Assembly (NCBI GenBank): GCA_905182995.1
Contig: CAJJDP010000061.1
Span: forward strand, 82,149-146,148
DNA from: Paramecium octaurelia
Lineage: Eukaryota; Ciliophora; Oligohymenophorea; Peniculida; Parameciidae
Length of the DNA stretch: 64,000 bases
Direction of reading: 5' to 3'
The notes beneath the pieces are model-generated. The model worked only from the letters and a program-made list of their open reading frames with translations, did no database searches and was not told the origin of the DNA. Made by a program: the position numbers and the translations under genes. Of this stretch, positions 27,011 to 38,796 are shown piece by piece (the stretch's first letter is position 1; every line of letters begins with the position of its first letter).

Positions 27011-28384
27011 TTCATCAATAACTGACAAGTAAATTAGAATTTTAATAATTCAACTATATACTAATCATTTGATATTGTTTCTTTAAATCTTTTCGAATTT
27101 ATTCGATTCTCACTGACTAATTCGACTTAGGCTGCTCTTAATGCCACTTTTTTATAGATATTCAAGCAATCTGTTATTATTTTTTTTTCTTAATTTTATC
27201 CAACACCTCTTTGAGGAAGGATCTATCAACTATGAAAATATTGAATACATGAGAATTTCTGTGGAAATTTTTTTTGAAAGATGAATTCAGTATATTTGGA
27301 TCAATTATGTAACGATGAAAAATAAATGTAATTTGAGAAAATATAGATTGAATCTCATTAAAATTGAATAGAATTGAAATTTAATTTGGTTTCGATTACA
27401 TTATTTTATAATTGTGCTATGAGTAAAAATATTTAATCTAATTACGCTTACAAGGAAAAAATAATGGACCATGAAGTAAGAAAATTTGGTGATCTAAGTG
27501 AAATGTGAAAAAATTTGTGAAGTAAATTTTTTCTGAGTCTTCATATTATTGAGGAGTAAATTCAGAATATTTTGGGAATTGTGCTTTCGTTTTGAGTGAT
27601 ATAAATATGTAAATTACTAAAAAGATATTTATTAGAATGCATAAATGAATATGATTACATTCCAAGGCTAAAGCTTTTGATTCTCTTAAATTTTCCCTTT
27701 TCCTTTTTATTTAGAGCTAAATACTTAAAATATATTCATCAATTATAAAATCCAGAAAGTAATATTAAATAAATCATTCTAATACATCTTAGATCAAACA
27801 ATATTACTCAAAATATATTTTTTTTACTTTTCTTTTCTTAATTTAAAGAGTTTTCCTTTTTCACAAGAATAGAAAATTAAATGAATCCATTACATAGAAG
27901 AGTTTTGATATTGATGAACTCTTTATGATGTTATTAAAATTTGTCATTTCTTACCTGAAAATATCTTTTATTTATATTTGCTTTTATTTTAGGTTCAGCT
28001 ATATAGTGTATCATAAATCTAATTTTCTAATTATTTTGTGGTCAGTTAAAGGAAATCCAAAATAATATTAATAAATGCTGATGTAAATTAATATGTCATT
28101 AATTTGGATTTCTCTGAATTTTTCTAATATAATGTTATTCATAACATGGTTCAACTGATAAACAAAAAATCGTATTAAAAATGTTATGATATCTATTAAT
28201 GTATTTATATTTTACTCAATTATTTAAATAGTTATTTTATAGTTCTCTACAAAATTAGAGATAGTGGAAAAGCTTTCTCTTAAATTCAAACCAAAATTTT
28301 TCTATTGTATTTTATTGATCAAAGCAAAATTATCATAAACTAGGGGTAATCTTATTTTAAATATTAATAAAATTTTTATCATAA
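27011..28384. other. Gene-poor stretch
   Basis: AT-rich sequence between the WD40 relic and the dynein-like relic. No open frame here has a recognisable motif on either strand. Confidence 0.35.
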
Positions 28385-29000
28385 TCATTACTTTTCAAAT
28401 TAATATTTTTCTTCAAATTTCTCTAATTATTTTATCATCTTCTCATATTCTAGCAATTTATTTTGATAGTCATAATAAAAATTGTAATAATCATTTCTTC
28501 TTACTTCAATTATAGATAGAATATATAAATAAATAAATTCTGCACCATGCAAATAATGAAGAGTATTTTAGCAATTTAATTCCAATATCTATGACAACAA
28601 ACTCAGTTTTATTTTTGAGAGTTTTTCAGGTTCAAATTCAAATATTCTTTTAATTAAATTATCTATTTTTGTAATTAATTATTTAAACTCTTTCCATATA
28701 GCATAATTATCTTGTCTCAATTTCTCTATTGGATTTATCAAAAAGATAAAATATTTGATAATCTCTATTAACATGGGAGGAGGAGTTGATAATGTTTTGA
28801 TTTCAAAGAAATATGTCTTGTCGAATATACCTTTCCAGTATTCTCTCAATTTTATTTTATCTTACTCTATCAACTTCTTGCATTCCTGTGATTATTGGTT
28901 TTTTTCTTATAAGTTTCTTAAGCAAAACTTGATTTATTCCATTTTCAATGTGTTAATTAGTTTCACTATAAAATCCATATCTGAATTTAATAGCCTTAGT
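28385..29000 (-). pseudogene. Dynein heavy-chain stalk / microtubule-binding fragment
   Basis: A minus-strand frame ending at TGA 28387-28385 contains FFEIKTLSTPPPMLIEIIK, matching the EIKS..PP motif that opens the dynein microtubule-binding domain. About 90 residues later comes GAEFIYLYILSIIEV, then a charged helix (LLEYEKMIKQLEKFEEKY), in the position of the LCxWVxAM segment and second stalk helix. The spacing suits the family. Upstream, between about 28810 and 29000, the helix continues only in a different frame (GMQEVDRVRQNKIERILERY). No motor (AAA) part is present within several kilobases, so this is an isolated broken piece of a gene that is normally over 12 kb long. Confidence 0.5.
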
Positions 29001-31059
29001 TTTAAATAACTAGAAATATCTAAAAATTAACAAATTTATGCCACCACTTCCGGTCTCACTGTCAAAAAGTAATTCGTTTTATACTAATTCATAATTTTAT
29101 TAAGTAAAAATAATATTAATACAATTTTTTTATAATTCTTCAAACCTTTCTTCTTACATGAAGAGCAAAAATTAGACACATATATCTCAGTATATTTAAC
29201 TTTATTAAAACGATTTTTCTATCCACCATGCTTAATGAACCCTATAAAAGAGAGTGTTTCAGTATTTATAAGTTTATAATAATTAAAATAATACACAAAT
29301 TCAGGTCAATTTTTTTTTTATCATTATAATCAATAAGTGATATATTTTTGATTTACTAGATAAATCAATAGATAAAATTATAGATCGATCTTTTAGATTC
29401 ATTTAATATTAGGTCCTAAGGAGTAGAATTTAAACTAAATATAGAATTATTCCATTTACATCTTGAGGCAGTTCTCAATAAGTGAATTACTTTCATTCAA
29501 AAGGGTAGTCCATATAAAGGTTAATTAAAGAAGATTTAAGAAGAACTTATTGGGTTTTTACATTTTCTTTTTTGTTTTGAAATGAGAATTATTAGTTCCA
29601 TTAATATAGCTTGATTTGATTATAATATTTAATGTTATGATAAAAAACTAAAATACATAAGAATTTTTCGTATAAAAATTAGCAATAAGTTAAGAATGAT
29701 TAAATGACAGGTTCTAGTTTTTTTTAATCATTCTATAATTATTTTATCAATTTAGCCAATAGTATTAATTTGAGAAAGATGTAATAATTTGATATGAGAT
29801 TCATTAAGCGATTATTTTCTCATAATTCACCCGATAGCTTTGTGTTATTTTTATATTACTGCAAACTAGTTTTGTCAAAAGTCAAGAATGAAAAAATATT
29901 ATGACTTGACTTCTTTCTTAAAATCTTGAATTCAATTATGTTCTAAATTATCATTCAAATCGTGTATTAAATAAATAAACTTTCAGGAAAAAGTCGATAA
30001 CGTTATTTCTGGAGATTCAGGTGGATCTATTTTAAATTGGTTAAGCAAAAATAATAATTAATGGAGTTACTTATAAACAATTTATAAAATTTGTTTTTAA
30101 AAAAAATTAATGGGTGTTTTAATAAACCATCTTAGATCGTAAGGTTTGATTAATTAGGTTTAAATGATTTTGAGATATAGTATTTTTTGTTGAAGAGATA
30201 ACTTATATTTAGTAATAAGAACTCTGAATAAAATAAAAAGTGGTTGCTCCTCAAAATATTAGGCTGCGCCCTTAAGTCTTGCATATTTTAATCGACAATA
30301 ATAAATTCGCATTTCAACCAAGATTTGATGCATGTCTACCAACTGAAATAATAGAAGTAATTCATTCACTAAAACTAAGAATATAATGTAATCTGATTAT
30401 TCCCATAATAATTTATACAATAGAAAACTGGCGAGTGTATAAAAATGATGATTGTGTGAATATAATCAAAATTTTGAAGTAGAAAAATCTGATTATTTAT
30501 TTGCAAGAAAATATTATTTTTAAAGTTACTGTCAGTAAGGAAATCAAAAAAAAGCAGTCTACATTTGCATAATTATTTATTGTAAAAAAGTAAATAATTT
30601 GTTTTGCAAAAGGAATACTAACGCGAAAAAGATTAAGAAACTTATGCCGCTTAGCGGCTATTAATCAATAGTTGTTGAGCCCTCGTTCTAATGCTTTCTT
30701 TTTCTTTTCAATAAATACTAATAAATATATTTAATATAGATATAATATTTCACTTAGTTACCCTTTCTTAGGAGGAGTTAACTATATTTTATAAAAATTA
30801 GATTAAGTAAATTAAAATTAAAAAATGCTTAAATTTGCATACAAATTATGCTTTTATGATCAAAAAATAAAAAATAAATATAAATACATTTTTATTCATA
30901 CAGAACACTTAATTACAATTCAATCAAGACAAACTTTAATAATTTATTGTTTTCTATTTTATGTTATTATTTTTAATCTCCTATTTAAAATCATTTCAAC
31001 TCAAGTACAAACTTTTTTACTTTATTCATATTCACTATTAAAAGTTATTTTCTTCATTT
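29001..31059. other. Gene-poor stretch with one GC-rich hairpin
   Basis: No supportable gene. A short perfect inverted repeat, GCCGC-TTA-GCGGC at 30646-30658, stands out against the AT-rich background and is followed by T-rich sequence, but I could not fold it into a known RNA. The ORF at 30825-31064 is hydrophobic and unrecognised. Confidence 0.3.
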
Positions 31060-31275
31060 CGTGAAACCCATACTCTGAGTCAATCCATTTTCCAACTTTA
31101 ATTCCATTACATCAAATATCGTAAAATCCTCCACCACTTAAATATTAGTAAATAAACTATCAACTTTACATCTCTCCCTTATACAAAATCTACCATTTAC
31201 CACTTTTTGGCATTATATCATTATCTATGTAAATTACTTGTGATTTCTCCAAAATCCATCTATAACTTAACAATC
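31060..31275 (-). pseudogene. Two-module relic of the MORN_2-like repeat family
   Basis: Reading the minus strand gives WILEKSQVIYIDNDIMPKSG with KWQILYKGEM, an intron-like gap (GTAAAGTT...TTTAAG), then GGGFYD and IKVGKWIDSE. This is the family's module order with the intron at the usual place. A TGA falls inside the second module after FYDI, the intron acceptor is AAG, and nothing on either side continues the array. It is a short orphaned fragment about 12 kb from the nearest intact member. Confidence 0.6.
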
Positions 31276-32999
31276 AAAAAAATAATAGATTTTTTGTCAA
31301 ATAAGGTCAAATAGAGAGAGACATTGATGAACTTCTAAAATTACTTTTTAGGCCAAAAATGTTTGATTTGAGCTCACTTGAAATAATGTCCGTTGTTTTT
31401 CCATCTAAATATTTCTCAATGAATCTGGCTATTAAATAAAATTAGAAAAGGCAATTTTATCATAAAATTCTTCCTAATGAATTGAATAGTTTTTGAATAA
31501 ATAATTAGTTCACCTTTCTAGATGCGAAGTCATTTATTTTCAAATTACATTTGGATCATGATGTGATAAACCATCTCAACTAATAAAGTAAAATATATTT
31601 ACTTAATTATCTTACTTAAAATGATGGCATTATATTCTTCAAAATTCATTTATTTTCTTATTAAAATAATCAAGGAAAAGGAGTCATTTTTGATTAAATA
31701 TCAGAAAAAAATCATAAATGAAGTGAATTTTGCATTATGATACCACCGAAAATAACTCTTAGTTGCTGTATTCTAAATATAATTTATCTTGAGGCCTTAG
31801 AAAATTTGTTCTGAATGAGTTTCTGAAACAAAAAAAGAAATATATGAATTAAATTTTAAAGTTTTTTTAAATAAATAAAATTTAAAAAAGGTTCAAAATC
31901 AAATTGAAAAAGACATAAAATATATTATATATTCCTTTTTTTCTTATAAAATATAAATGCTGATCACAGAGATATATTGAATTTAAAATAAATTATTTTA
32001 TTATTTAAATCACACTAATTTTTTGCACTAGTATTATTATATCAATTATTAATTTTGTTATATTTAGAAATACAGAAACAACGTATAAAATATTGCCATT
32101 TTATCTAATTCATGCATTTTTATGTTTTACAATTTGCAATTAAACAACTAATCACGATTCAAATTATTACTACTTATTTCTACATTATTAAACTCAGATC
32201 CATTCATATTTCATCTTACATATTAGCTCCTGTCAATGATGTATCTTTTATCTTAATATTTTAGAAATTCTATTTTGTTAGATCAACCTTCACTTCTATT
32301 AATAAATTAAGAAAATTTGATATTTTGCTAAATAAATTGTCCCTACTTTATCAAAGGTTTCTGTACTAAAATTAATTTTATTAAAGTCAAGATTTATAGT
32401 TTAATTTGTGTTGTTCTCAAACATATTCCTAGCTACAAGTTTATTTTTAAAAAATCAATTATTCAAAAAATGTTATTACTTTCCTCCTTTTTATATTCTA
32501 AAAAATCATCAATCTTTACTTTTCTAAATATTTATATTAGCGCACCGATTATTTATACTTCAATGCCTTTTGAAGAAGCTAAGACTTCAAAAAATTCTTC
32601 TTTCTTCACAATAAAATGAATTTCTAAAACATTTAAACCTTTTAATTCATTTTTTGAAAACTATCTTATGTGCTAATATGGATAGGATTAAATGTACTGT
32701 AGCAGTTAAGTATTGTATATTTTCTGCTAAAGAGTGGTTTAGGTTTGAGAGAGAAAATGACATAAAATATAGGATAAAGAAAATAATTACAGTAAGTTTG
32801 AAATTACATAATTCTTAATCGGCTATTACGAGAATATTATTGTGTAGAATAGAGAGTTTCGAAAAATAATTGGATTTCTATATTCTTGTGTCTTATTTTG
32901 AACCCACTAAAGAAAAGGAAGATTAAAGTTCAAAAAATAATCTAACTTCTAAATGGGTTTCTCCTTATTATTACCATTGAATTGAACTTTTCTTTCAAG
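31276..32999. other. Gene-poor stretch
   Basis: Plus-strand open frames at about 31310-31720 look protein-like but are split by a TGA near 31490 and show no known domain. The remainder is AT-rich with nothing recognised. Confidence 0.3.
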
Positions 33000-34860
33000 A
33001 TGGCCAGATTATGATATCCAAAATGAGGAGGAATGTATTATCACTACTCTATGGCTTAGTTAGAACTTTAAGGGTATTATCTTACTGATAATGCATAGCT
33101 AAGCTGCTTTATAGATTTTAATTTTTTTGAAATTTACATCTAATTTTAGTTTTACCTCTCACTGTTAGTCACACACTCAGGCATCTGAATCTCTCTGCAC
33201 TGCTGATAGATATCAATTTCAAGTTGTCATTGAAATTATTAGCCATATATTTTCACTTCAAAATTTTTTCCTTTCAGTTAGTAGTTCTTAAGTACTTCAA
33301 TAAATAATATTGAAAATATTTGAGTAATCTCATGTCTTCCCGAATACGATATCGTCTGTAAAGTTCAGTATTTCAACTTCTTAAAATATCTTCTTCATTT
33401 TGGCTTGTTTAATGGAAGTTTCTCAGCTTATTCCTAGACAACAAATGGTCAAAAACTTATTAAATAAGAAAGGGCTTATAGCCGATCCTTATTAGACTTC
33501 AATCTTAAAACTTCCTTTTTCTTATCTTAATTGAATCAAAACTGTTAAGGTTGTAGTCTACATTTTATAAGAAATCGAGCATTGCCTAAAATAAAAATTA
33601 TCTTCTCATCATTGGCTTCTCTAGATACTGTGTTGTGTGCATCAAACAAAGTGAAGAATATGAAGTTTTCTTTTCTCCTTTCTAATTCATATTGTAAGAA
33701 TTTGGCCTATTTATACTAACGTCCCTAGGATTCTAAGCGAATCTGACTAGACATGGGTCAAAATTTGTCTTATTGATATCCTAAAAAGTTTGAATATATG
33801 TCCACTGCATATTATAAGTTGATTTCAGACCACATATCATCGACTCTCTCAATTTTAGTATAACTTTTTTAGAGGGATTAATCTCTATGGCAGGCAGAAT
33901 TCATTATTCTTCCAAGTTTCAATATTAAAGATTCATGTCGTTGAATCATTCATTTAAGTATTTTCTACAGTTAATCTAACAGCTATCAGAAGCAAAAAAT
34001 CATAAGAGATGTCCTTATATCAATGAATATATTCATTTTACTGTTCATGTAAGTTCCATTATTGATTCTATCAAAGTCTCATTTAATTTTTCCTCGGTCT
34101 CTCTTAAATTCTTGTTCAGTTAATTGCCCTATGTGTATTATTTTTTTGTAATCAGTAATGAAGCTCTCTTCATCATCTCGCCTTCCTAGTCTCTATTAAT
34201 CTGTGTTTCTAGCTTGTCATTTCTTTCCATTTCCATTTCCATTTCCATTTCCAAAATCTTATTCTTAAATACTCATTTCTTTCCTCGTAATTCTGGTATC
34301 TATATTGCATCATTTGTTTCTCCAGATCCTTTCCTTATTTCTGAGATATCAGTAATTTTTTTTCAAAATTAGCCAACTTCTTTTTAGTTACTTATTTCTC
34401 TTTGGTTCTGTTGAGAATATATGCTCCTTGAGTCAGATACTAGGTAATTGTCTTTTTAATGAAAAAATGTTTTGACTCTCCAATATTGACTGATTCCTTT
34501 AATTAAAACATAGAACCAACTTCCAAATTTGTATTCTTCCATTCCAATATTTTCTCTCTCTTTTTTCTCGTCCAATAAGATATAGACATGTTCAATATTA
34601 TCTTAAGTTTAGATCCGCTCCCAAAATCTTTAATCTTAGTTCAATTTTTTCTTTCAAGAAATGATATTCTCCCTTTATTATACTTAATTTAGGCTCACAA
34701 TCAGAATTAATGGTATTCAAGAAAATTTTCCCAACGATAGTTATAGGTCTTTAGATATACACCTATTCATGTCTGGATCGTTGGGATGACTACAATCATA
34801 AGTTGTTTTTGTTTCTCTCCTTGGTGTACCACTTATATACGAAGGTATTTTTAGGTTTTT
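33000..34860 (-). mobile_element. Degenerate LINE-like (non-LTR) retroelement with reverse transcriptase motifs
   Basis: Reading the minus strand from 34860 downward, a lysine/glutamate-rich N-terminal part is followed by reverse transcriptase motifs in the right order. These are a motif-A-like FFTLFDAHNTVSRE near 33640, a motif-B-like VQQGSAISPFLFN near 33490, and a motif-C-like LNFTDDIVFGK near 33360 with the double aspartate. The intervals suit a reverse transcriptase palm. Every segment lies in a different frame or is cut by TGA, so the element is dead. No integrase, long terminal repeat or poly-A end was found, and the boundaries are approximate. Retroelements are normally removed from the macronucleus, so this is either retained old debris or germline sequence. 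Confidence 0.6.
34224..34253. repeat. Hexanucleotide microsatellite (TTTCCA)5
   Basis: Five tandem copies of TTTCCA lie within the retroelement-like region. On the minus strand they encode alternating Glu-Met in the best coiled-coil frame. Slippage here could account for a local frame change. Confidence 0.85.
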
Positions 34861-34921
34861 AATTTGGTTCAAAAGTAGTACAAAATGGAAATCACCTTCA
34901 AAATTATAAGAAATTATTAGT

Positions 34922-35287
34922 TCAAACTATTTAATAAAATAAATTAAGTTCAAATAAATTAATCAATTTTACAAACTAATTTATAAGATTTCGTTATGTA
35001 ACAGTAAAATTGGTTTAGAACTTTTTCTTTTAATTATAACTAGCATAATATTACTGAGTTGATTAATCAGTAAATTTCACTGTATCTTTTTTAAAAATTA
35101 ATTTTTCTTTTTTAAAATAATTAATAATTAACTTAACCTTTGTTCCATCTTATTTTAAGTTAGAGCTTATTGATTTTATGTATCCATAATTATTTCCTTC
35201 TATGTACTAACCCATCCTTTTACTTTTGGATTGAAGATACAATTCTGTTAAAGCTTTTATAACAGCCAATGGTTCAAAAGCATTCAT
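34922..35287 (-). CDS. Small unrecognised protein (121 aa)
   Basis: A clean frame from ATG 35287 (MNAFEPLAVIKALTELYLQS) to TGA 34924-34922 with glutamine-coding TAA and TAG. The first 45 residues look like an amphipathic helix followed by a glycine/tyrosine-rich turn. The rest is basic and hydrophobic. No domain recognised. Its 5' end lies inside the first copy of the 877-bp duplicated block, and a truncated second copy of the start appears at 36594-36656 beside the N gap. Frames that seem to cross the gap are artefacts of unknown bases. Confidence 0.5.
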
Positions 35288-36097
35288 TGTCAGAAATTAA
35301 ATTATAATAATTATATTAATTGAATTAATTTTAAATTTAAATGATATCTTAAGAATATTATATAATCTCACTGAATTTAAAAACATTATGAATTTCATTT
35401 AAATTAAAATAAGTTTCCTTAAATCTTATTATATTTTAGTTTTCCCATAATCTCGATAAACCAAAAAATTTCTCCTTAATCAGCCCTTCACGTTAATTCT
35501 TTTTCAAAAGTAATATTCCATGTTTGTATTATAATAAATTAAGCCAAAATAACTAAGTTAATTAACCTAATATCATAATATTTCAAATTAATCCTGTGTT
35601 ATTAAGTTGGATTATTAGTATTGTTTACTTAATGCAATCAAAGAAATGAAATCATAAATATAATAAATTTTATAATAGTTATATGATTGAGCAAGACCTG
35701 ATTAAAACTAATTATAGTAAACTAATATTCAATTTTCTTGTTTAATACTAACAACCTCTCTAATACCTTATCTTAAATCTATTTCTAATTTTCATTTGTT
35801 GTTTGTTTATATTTTCTTAAAATTTTTGTATTTGAAACGATTTCATAAAAATTAATAAAAATATGAATCTTCTTGTAAAAAGTTGAAGAGAATTAATCGA
35901 AAAATAAATCAATAATAAGGCGCAAAATATTGATGAAAATTAAATTGCCATCTATATCTGTAATTACCCATTATTTGTTGATATAAAGGTACTTTATTGA
36001 TATTATTTGTATTATTAAGATTATATATATTTATTATGTTATTGAAATCTGATTCAATCGAAGATAGAAGAAGCCAAATTGAATTACAAAAGCCTTC
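35221..36097. repeat. 877-bp exact repeat, copy 1 (left of gap)
   Basis: This block matches 36594-37470 base for base wherever I compared them, at an offset of 1,373. It ends exactly at the first N of the gap. It contains the start of the 34922-35287 gene and the first codons of the gene at 37409. The arrangement is what two overlapping contig ends give when a scaffolder leaves them unmerged. Confidence 0.9.
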
Positions 36098-36593
36098 NNN
36101 NNNNNNNNNNNNNNNNNNNNNNNNNNNNNNNNNNNNNNNNNNNNNNNNNNNNNNNNNNNNNNNNNNNNNNNNNNNNNNNNNNNNNNNNNNNNNNNNNNNN
36201 NNNNNNNNNNNNNNNNNNNNNNNNNNNNNNNNNNNNNNNNNNNNNNNNNNNNNNNNNNNNNNNNNNNNNNNNNNNNNNNNNNNNNNNNNNNNNNNNNNNN
36301 NNNNNNNNNNNNNNNNNNNNNNNNNNNNNNNNNNNNNNNNNNNNNNNNNNNNNNNNNNNNNNNNNNNNNNNNNNNNNNNNNNNNNNNNNNNNNNNNNNNN
36401 NNNNNNNNNNNNNNNNNNNNNNNNNNNNNNNNNNNNNNNNNNNNNNNNNNNNNNNNNNNNNNNNNNNNNNNNNNNNNNNNNNNNNNNNNNNNNNNNNNNN
36501 NNNNNNNNNNNNNNNNNNNNNNNNNNNNNNNNNNNNNNNNNNNNNNNNNNNNNNNNNNNNNNNNNNNNNNNNNNNNNNNNNNNNNNNNNNNNN
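36098..36593. other. Assembly gap (496 N)
   Basis: A run of N separates the two copies of the 877-bp repeat. Because the flanks overlap, the gap probably has no real length. Confidence 0.95.
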
Positions 36594-37470
36594 TACTTTT
36601 GGATTGAAGATACAATTCTGTTAAAGCTTTTATAACAGCCAATGGTTCAAAAGCATTCATTGTCAGAAATTAAATTATAATAATTATATTAATTGAATTA
36701 ATTTTAAATTTAAATGATATCTTAAGAATATTATATAATCTCACTGAATTTAAAAACATTATGAATTTCATTTAAATTAAAATAAGTTTCCTTAAATCTT
36801 ATTATATTTTAGTTTTCCCATAATCTCGATAAACCAAAAAATTTCTCCTTAATCAGCCCTTCACGTTAATTCTTTTTCAAAAGTAATATTCCATGTTTGT
36901 ATTATAATAAATTAAGCCAAAATAACTAAGTTAATTAACCTAATATCATAATATTTCAAATTAATCCTGTGTTATTAAGTTGGATTATTAGTATTGTTTA
37001 CTTAATGCAATCAAAGAAATGAAATCATAAATATAATAAATTTTATAATAGTTATATGATTGAGCAAGACCTGATTAAAACTAATTATAGTAAACTAATA
37101 TTCAATTTTCTTGTTTAATACTAACAACCTCTCTAATACCTTATCTTAAATCTATTTCTAATTTTCATTTGTTGTTTGTTTATATTTTCTTAAAATTTTT
37201 GTATTTGAAACGATTTCATAAAAATTAATAAAAATATGAATCTTCTTGTAAAAAGTTGAAGAGAATTAATCGAAAAATAAATCAATAATAAGGCGCAAAA
37301 TATTGATGAAAATTAAATTGCCATCTATATCTGTAATTACCCATTATTTGTTGATATAAAGGTACTTTATTGATATTATTTGTATTATTAAGATTATATA
37401 TATTTATTATGTTATTGAAATCTGATTCAATCGAAGATAGAAGAAGCCAAATTGAATTACAAAAGCCTTC
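36594..37470. repeat. 877-bp exact repeat, copy 2 (right of gap)
   Basis: Second copy of 35221-36097, starting immediately after the last N. Unique sequence resumes at 37471, inside the gene that starts at 37409. Confidence 0.9.
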
Positions 37471-38152
37471 TAGCATTGTGGAGAACAGCATTACTCTTTC
37501 TTTAAGAAGAAGACCTCATTAAAGAATTAACACAAACAAATAAGATGGGGAAGATTCATATGGTAGTTATAATTTGGATCATCACGAAAGGAGTTTATAG
37601 AAAATAGATAGCACACCAAGAGGGTCTCCTTTACAAAATATGCAATTCCAAAAGGCTTCTATTTTCACTAAGGCAGCATAAAAACGATAATAATAAGGGC
37701 AATCTCACATTCCTGAAGTGTAAACATAGGAAACATTTTAAAAGAAACAATAGGATGTTCAAGATTCTTAATAGAATCTAGAAGAGCTTAGAAATGTTAT
37801 TGCAAAACATATATTTATAAATAAGTGGTATTAAGGTCCATCATATGAAAGGGCAAATGATAATTTTTTTATAAGGGATGATAAAATAATTATAATCGAA
37901 GATGATAGCAGTGTAGATAATTAGGAAGGTTTAAAAAAACCAGAAGAAATATTAAATAAACTTGTGGAGTCTCATATTAATCCAACAAATTATGTACTTC
38001 AAAAGAATGAAACTTTGGACAAAGTAAAAGAAGAAGGAGATAGATAATAAAAATTGAAGAAGGAAACTGAGACTAAGAAATTAATAAAAAATTCAGATGT
38101 TCGAATGACAATATATCCTGCATATGATAACTTTTTTAAGAAATAATCATGA
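37409..38152 (+). CDS. Unrecognised hydrophilic protein (247 aa)
   Basis: ATG 37409 gives MLLKSDSIEDRRSQIELQ and the frame is open without introns to TGA 38150-38152. The first 110 residues are rich in serine, arginine, glutamine and proline (SLRRRP, STPRGSP) and look disordered, with possible phosphorylation sites. A more ordered stretch near residues 130-160 reads NVIAKHIFINKWYQGPSYER. The C-terminus is lysine/glutamate-rich. The frame is open a little further upstream and an earlier start in a hydrophobic stretch cannot be excluded. A truncated copy of the 5' end lies at 36036-36097. Function unknown. Confidence 0.65.
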
Positions 38153-38210
38153 TAGAAATTAATATGTATTTTATACTCAACAATGGAAGATATTTAGACT
38201 AATTTCAATT

Positions 38211-38402
38211 TCAGATATCCTCAAACTTAATGCTTTATATTTTCTAATTATCTCCTAAATTAATTTTTTGAGAATAATTTTAGCAAAAGCAATCTTGGGT
38301 GATTTCATCAATTTTATTCTCATTATTTTCAAATTCAACTTGTATTGTCCTTCTAAGATTTGAATAATAACAGCAATCAAGACGAATTGCTTTATTAATC
38401 AT
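38211..38402 (-). CDS. Possible small gene (63 aa)
   Basis: A short frame from ATG 38402 to TGA 38213-38211 has coding-like acidic composition (VEFENNENKIDEITQDCFC) and an in-frame TGA just upstream of the start. It converges with the 37409 gene. No homologue is recognised and it could be part of a longer spliced gene. Confidence 0.3.
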
Positions 38403-38796
38403 AACTAATCAAGTCTTTTAGATTACATTAATTAACTTTATTAAAACTAATTATCAAATTTTTCTTTTTCTGATATCAAGTAATAATTTAAAGTATCTCA
38501 ACACCCATATATTTATTGATATGTATAAGTATTGATAGAGATTTCTTTGGAATAAAACTAGATCAAAATTTCCATTTTAAATGAGAAATATTGATTAAAG
38601 TTAAATAGGAGATTTACAATTTCGTAATATTCAGAATGATTACCTTTGTTGAATATTTAAATAGTTAAGAGTATTAAGAACATGATTGCTTGAATTTAAT
38701 TATTCAAACCTTATTTGTCGAATTAGTGCAATAGAAAATATAAAATTGCTTATTTGGAGCATTTAGCAATTTCAAAAATCATAATTAATAAAAAAA

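Noticed and set aside
29990..30060. GDSGGSIL encoded near 30004-30035, resembling the trypsin-family active-site serine motif
   Set aside because: No histidine or aspartate motif, signal peptide or protease-length frame surrounds it. A six-residue match in AT-rich sequence is easily chance.
33950..34850. Kinesin-like or myosin-like coiled-coil gene on the minus strand
   Set aside because: The helix-rich part first suggested a motor tail, but reverse transcriptase motifs follow in order on the same strand and no motor motif is present.
36034..36660. Open frames of about 180-210 codons spanning 36.0-36.66 kb on both strands
   Set aside because: They cross the N gap. Most of their residues are unknown, and the two ends come from different copies of the same duplicated block.
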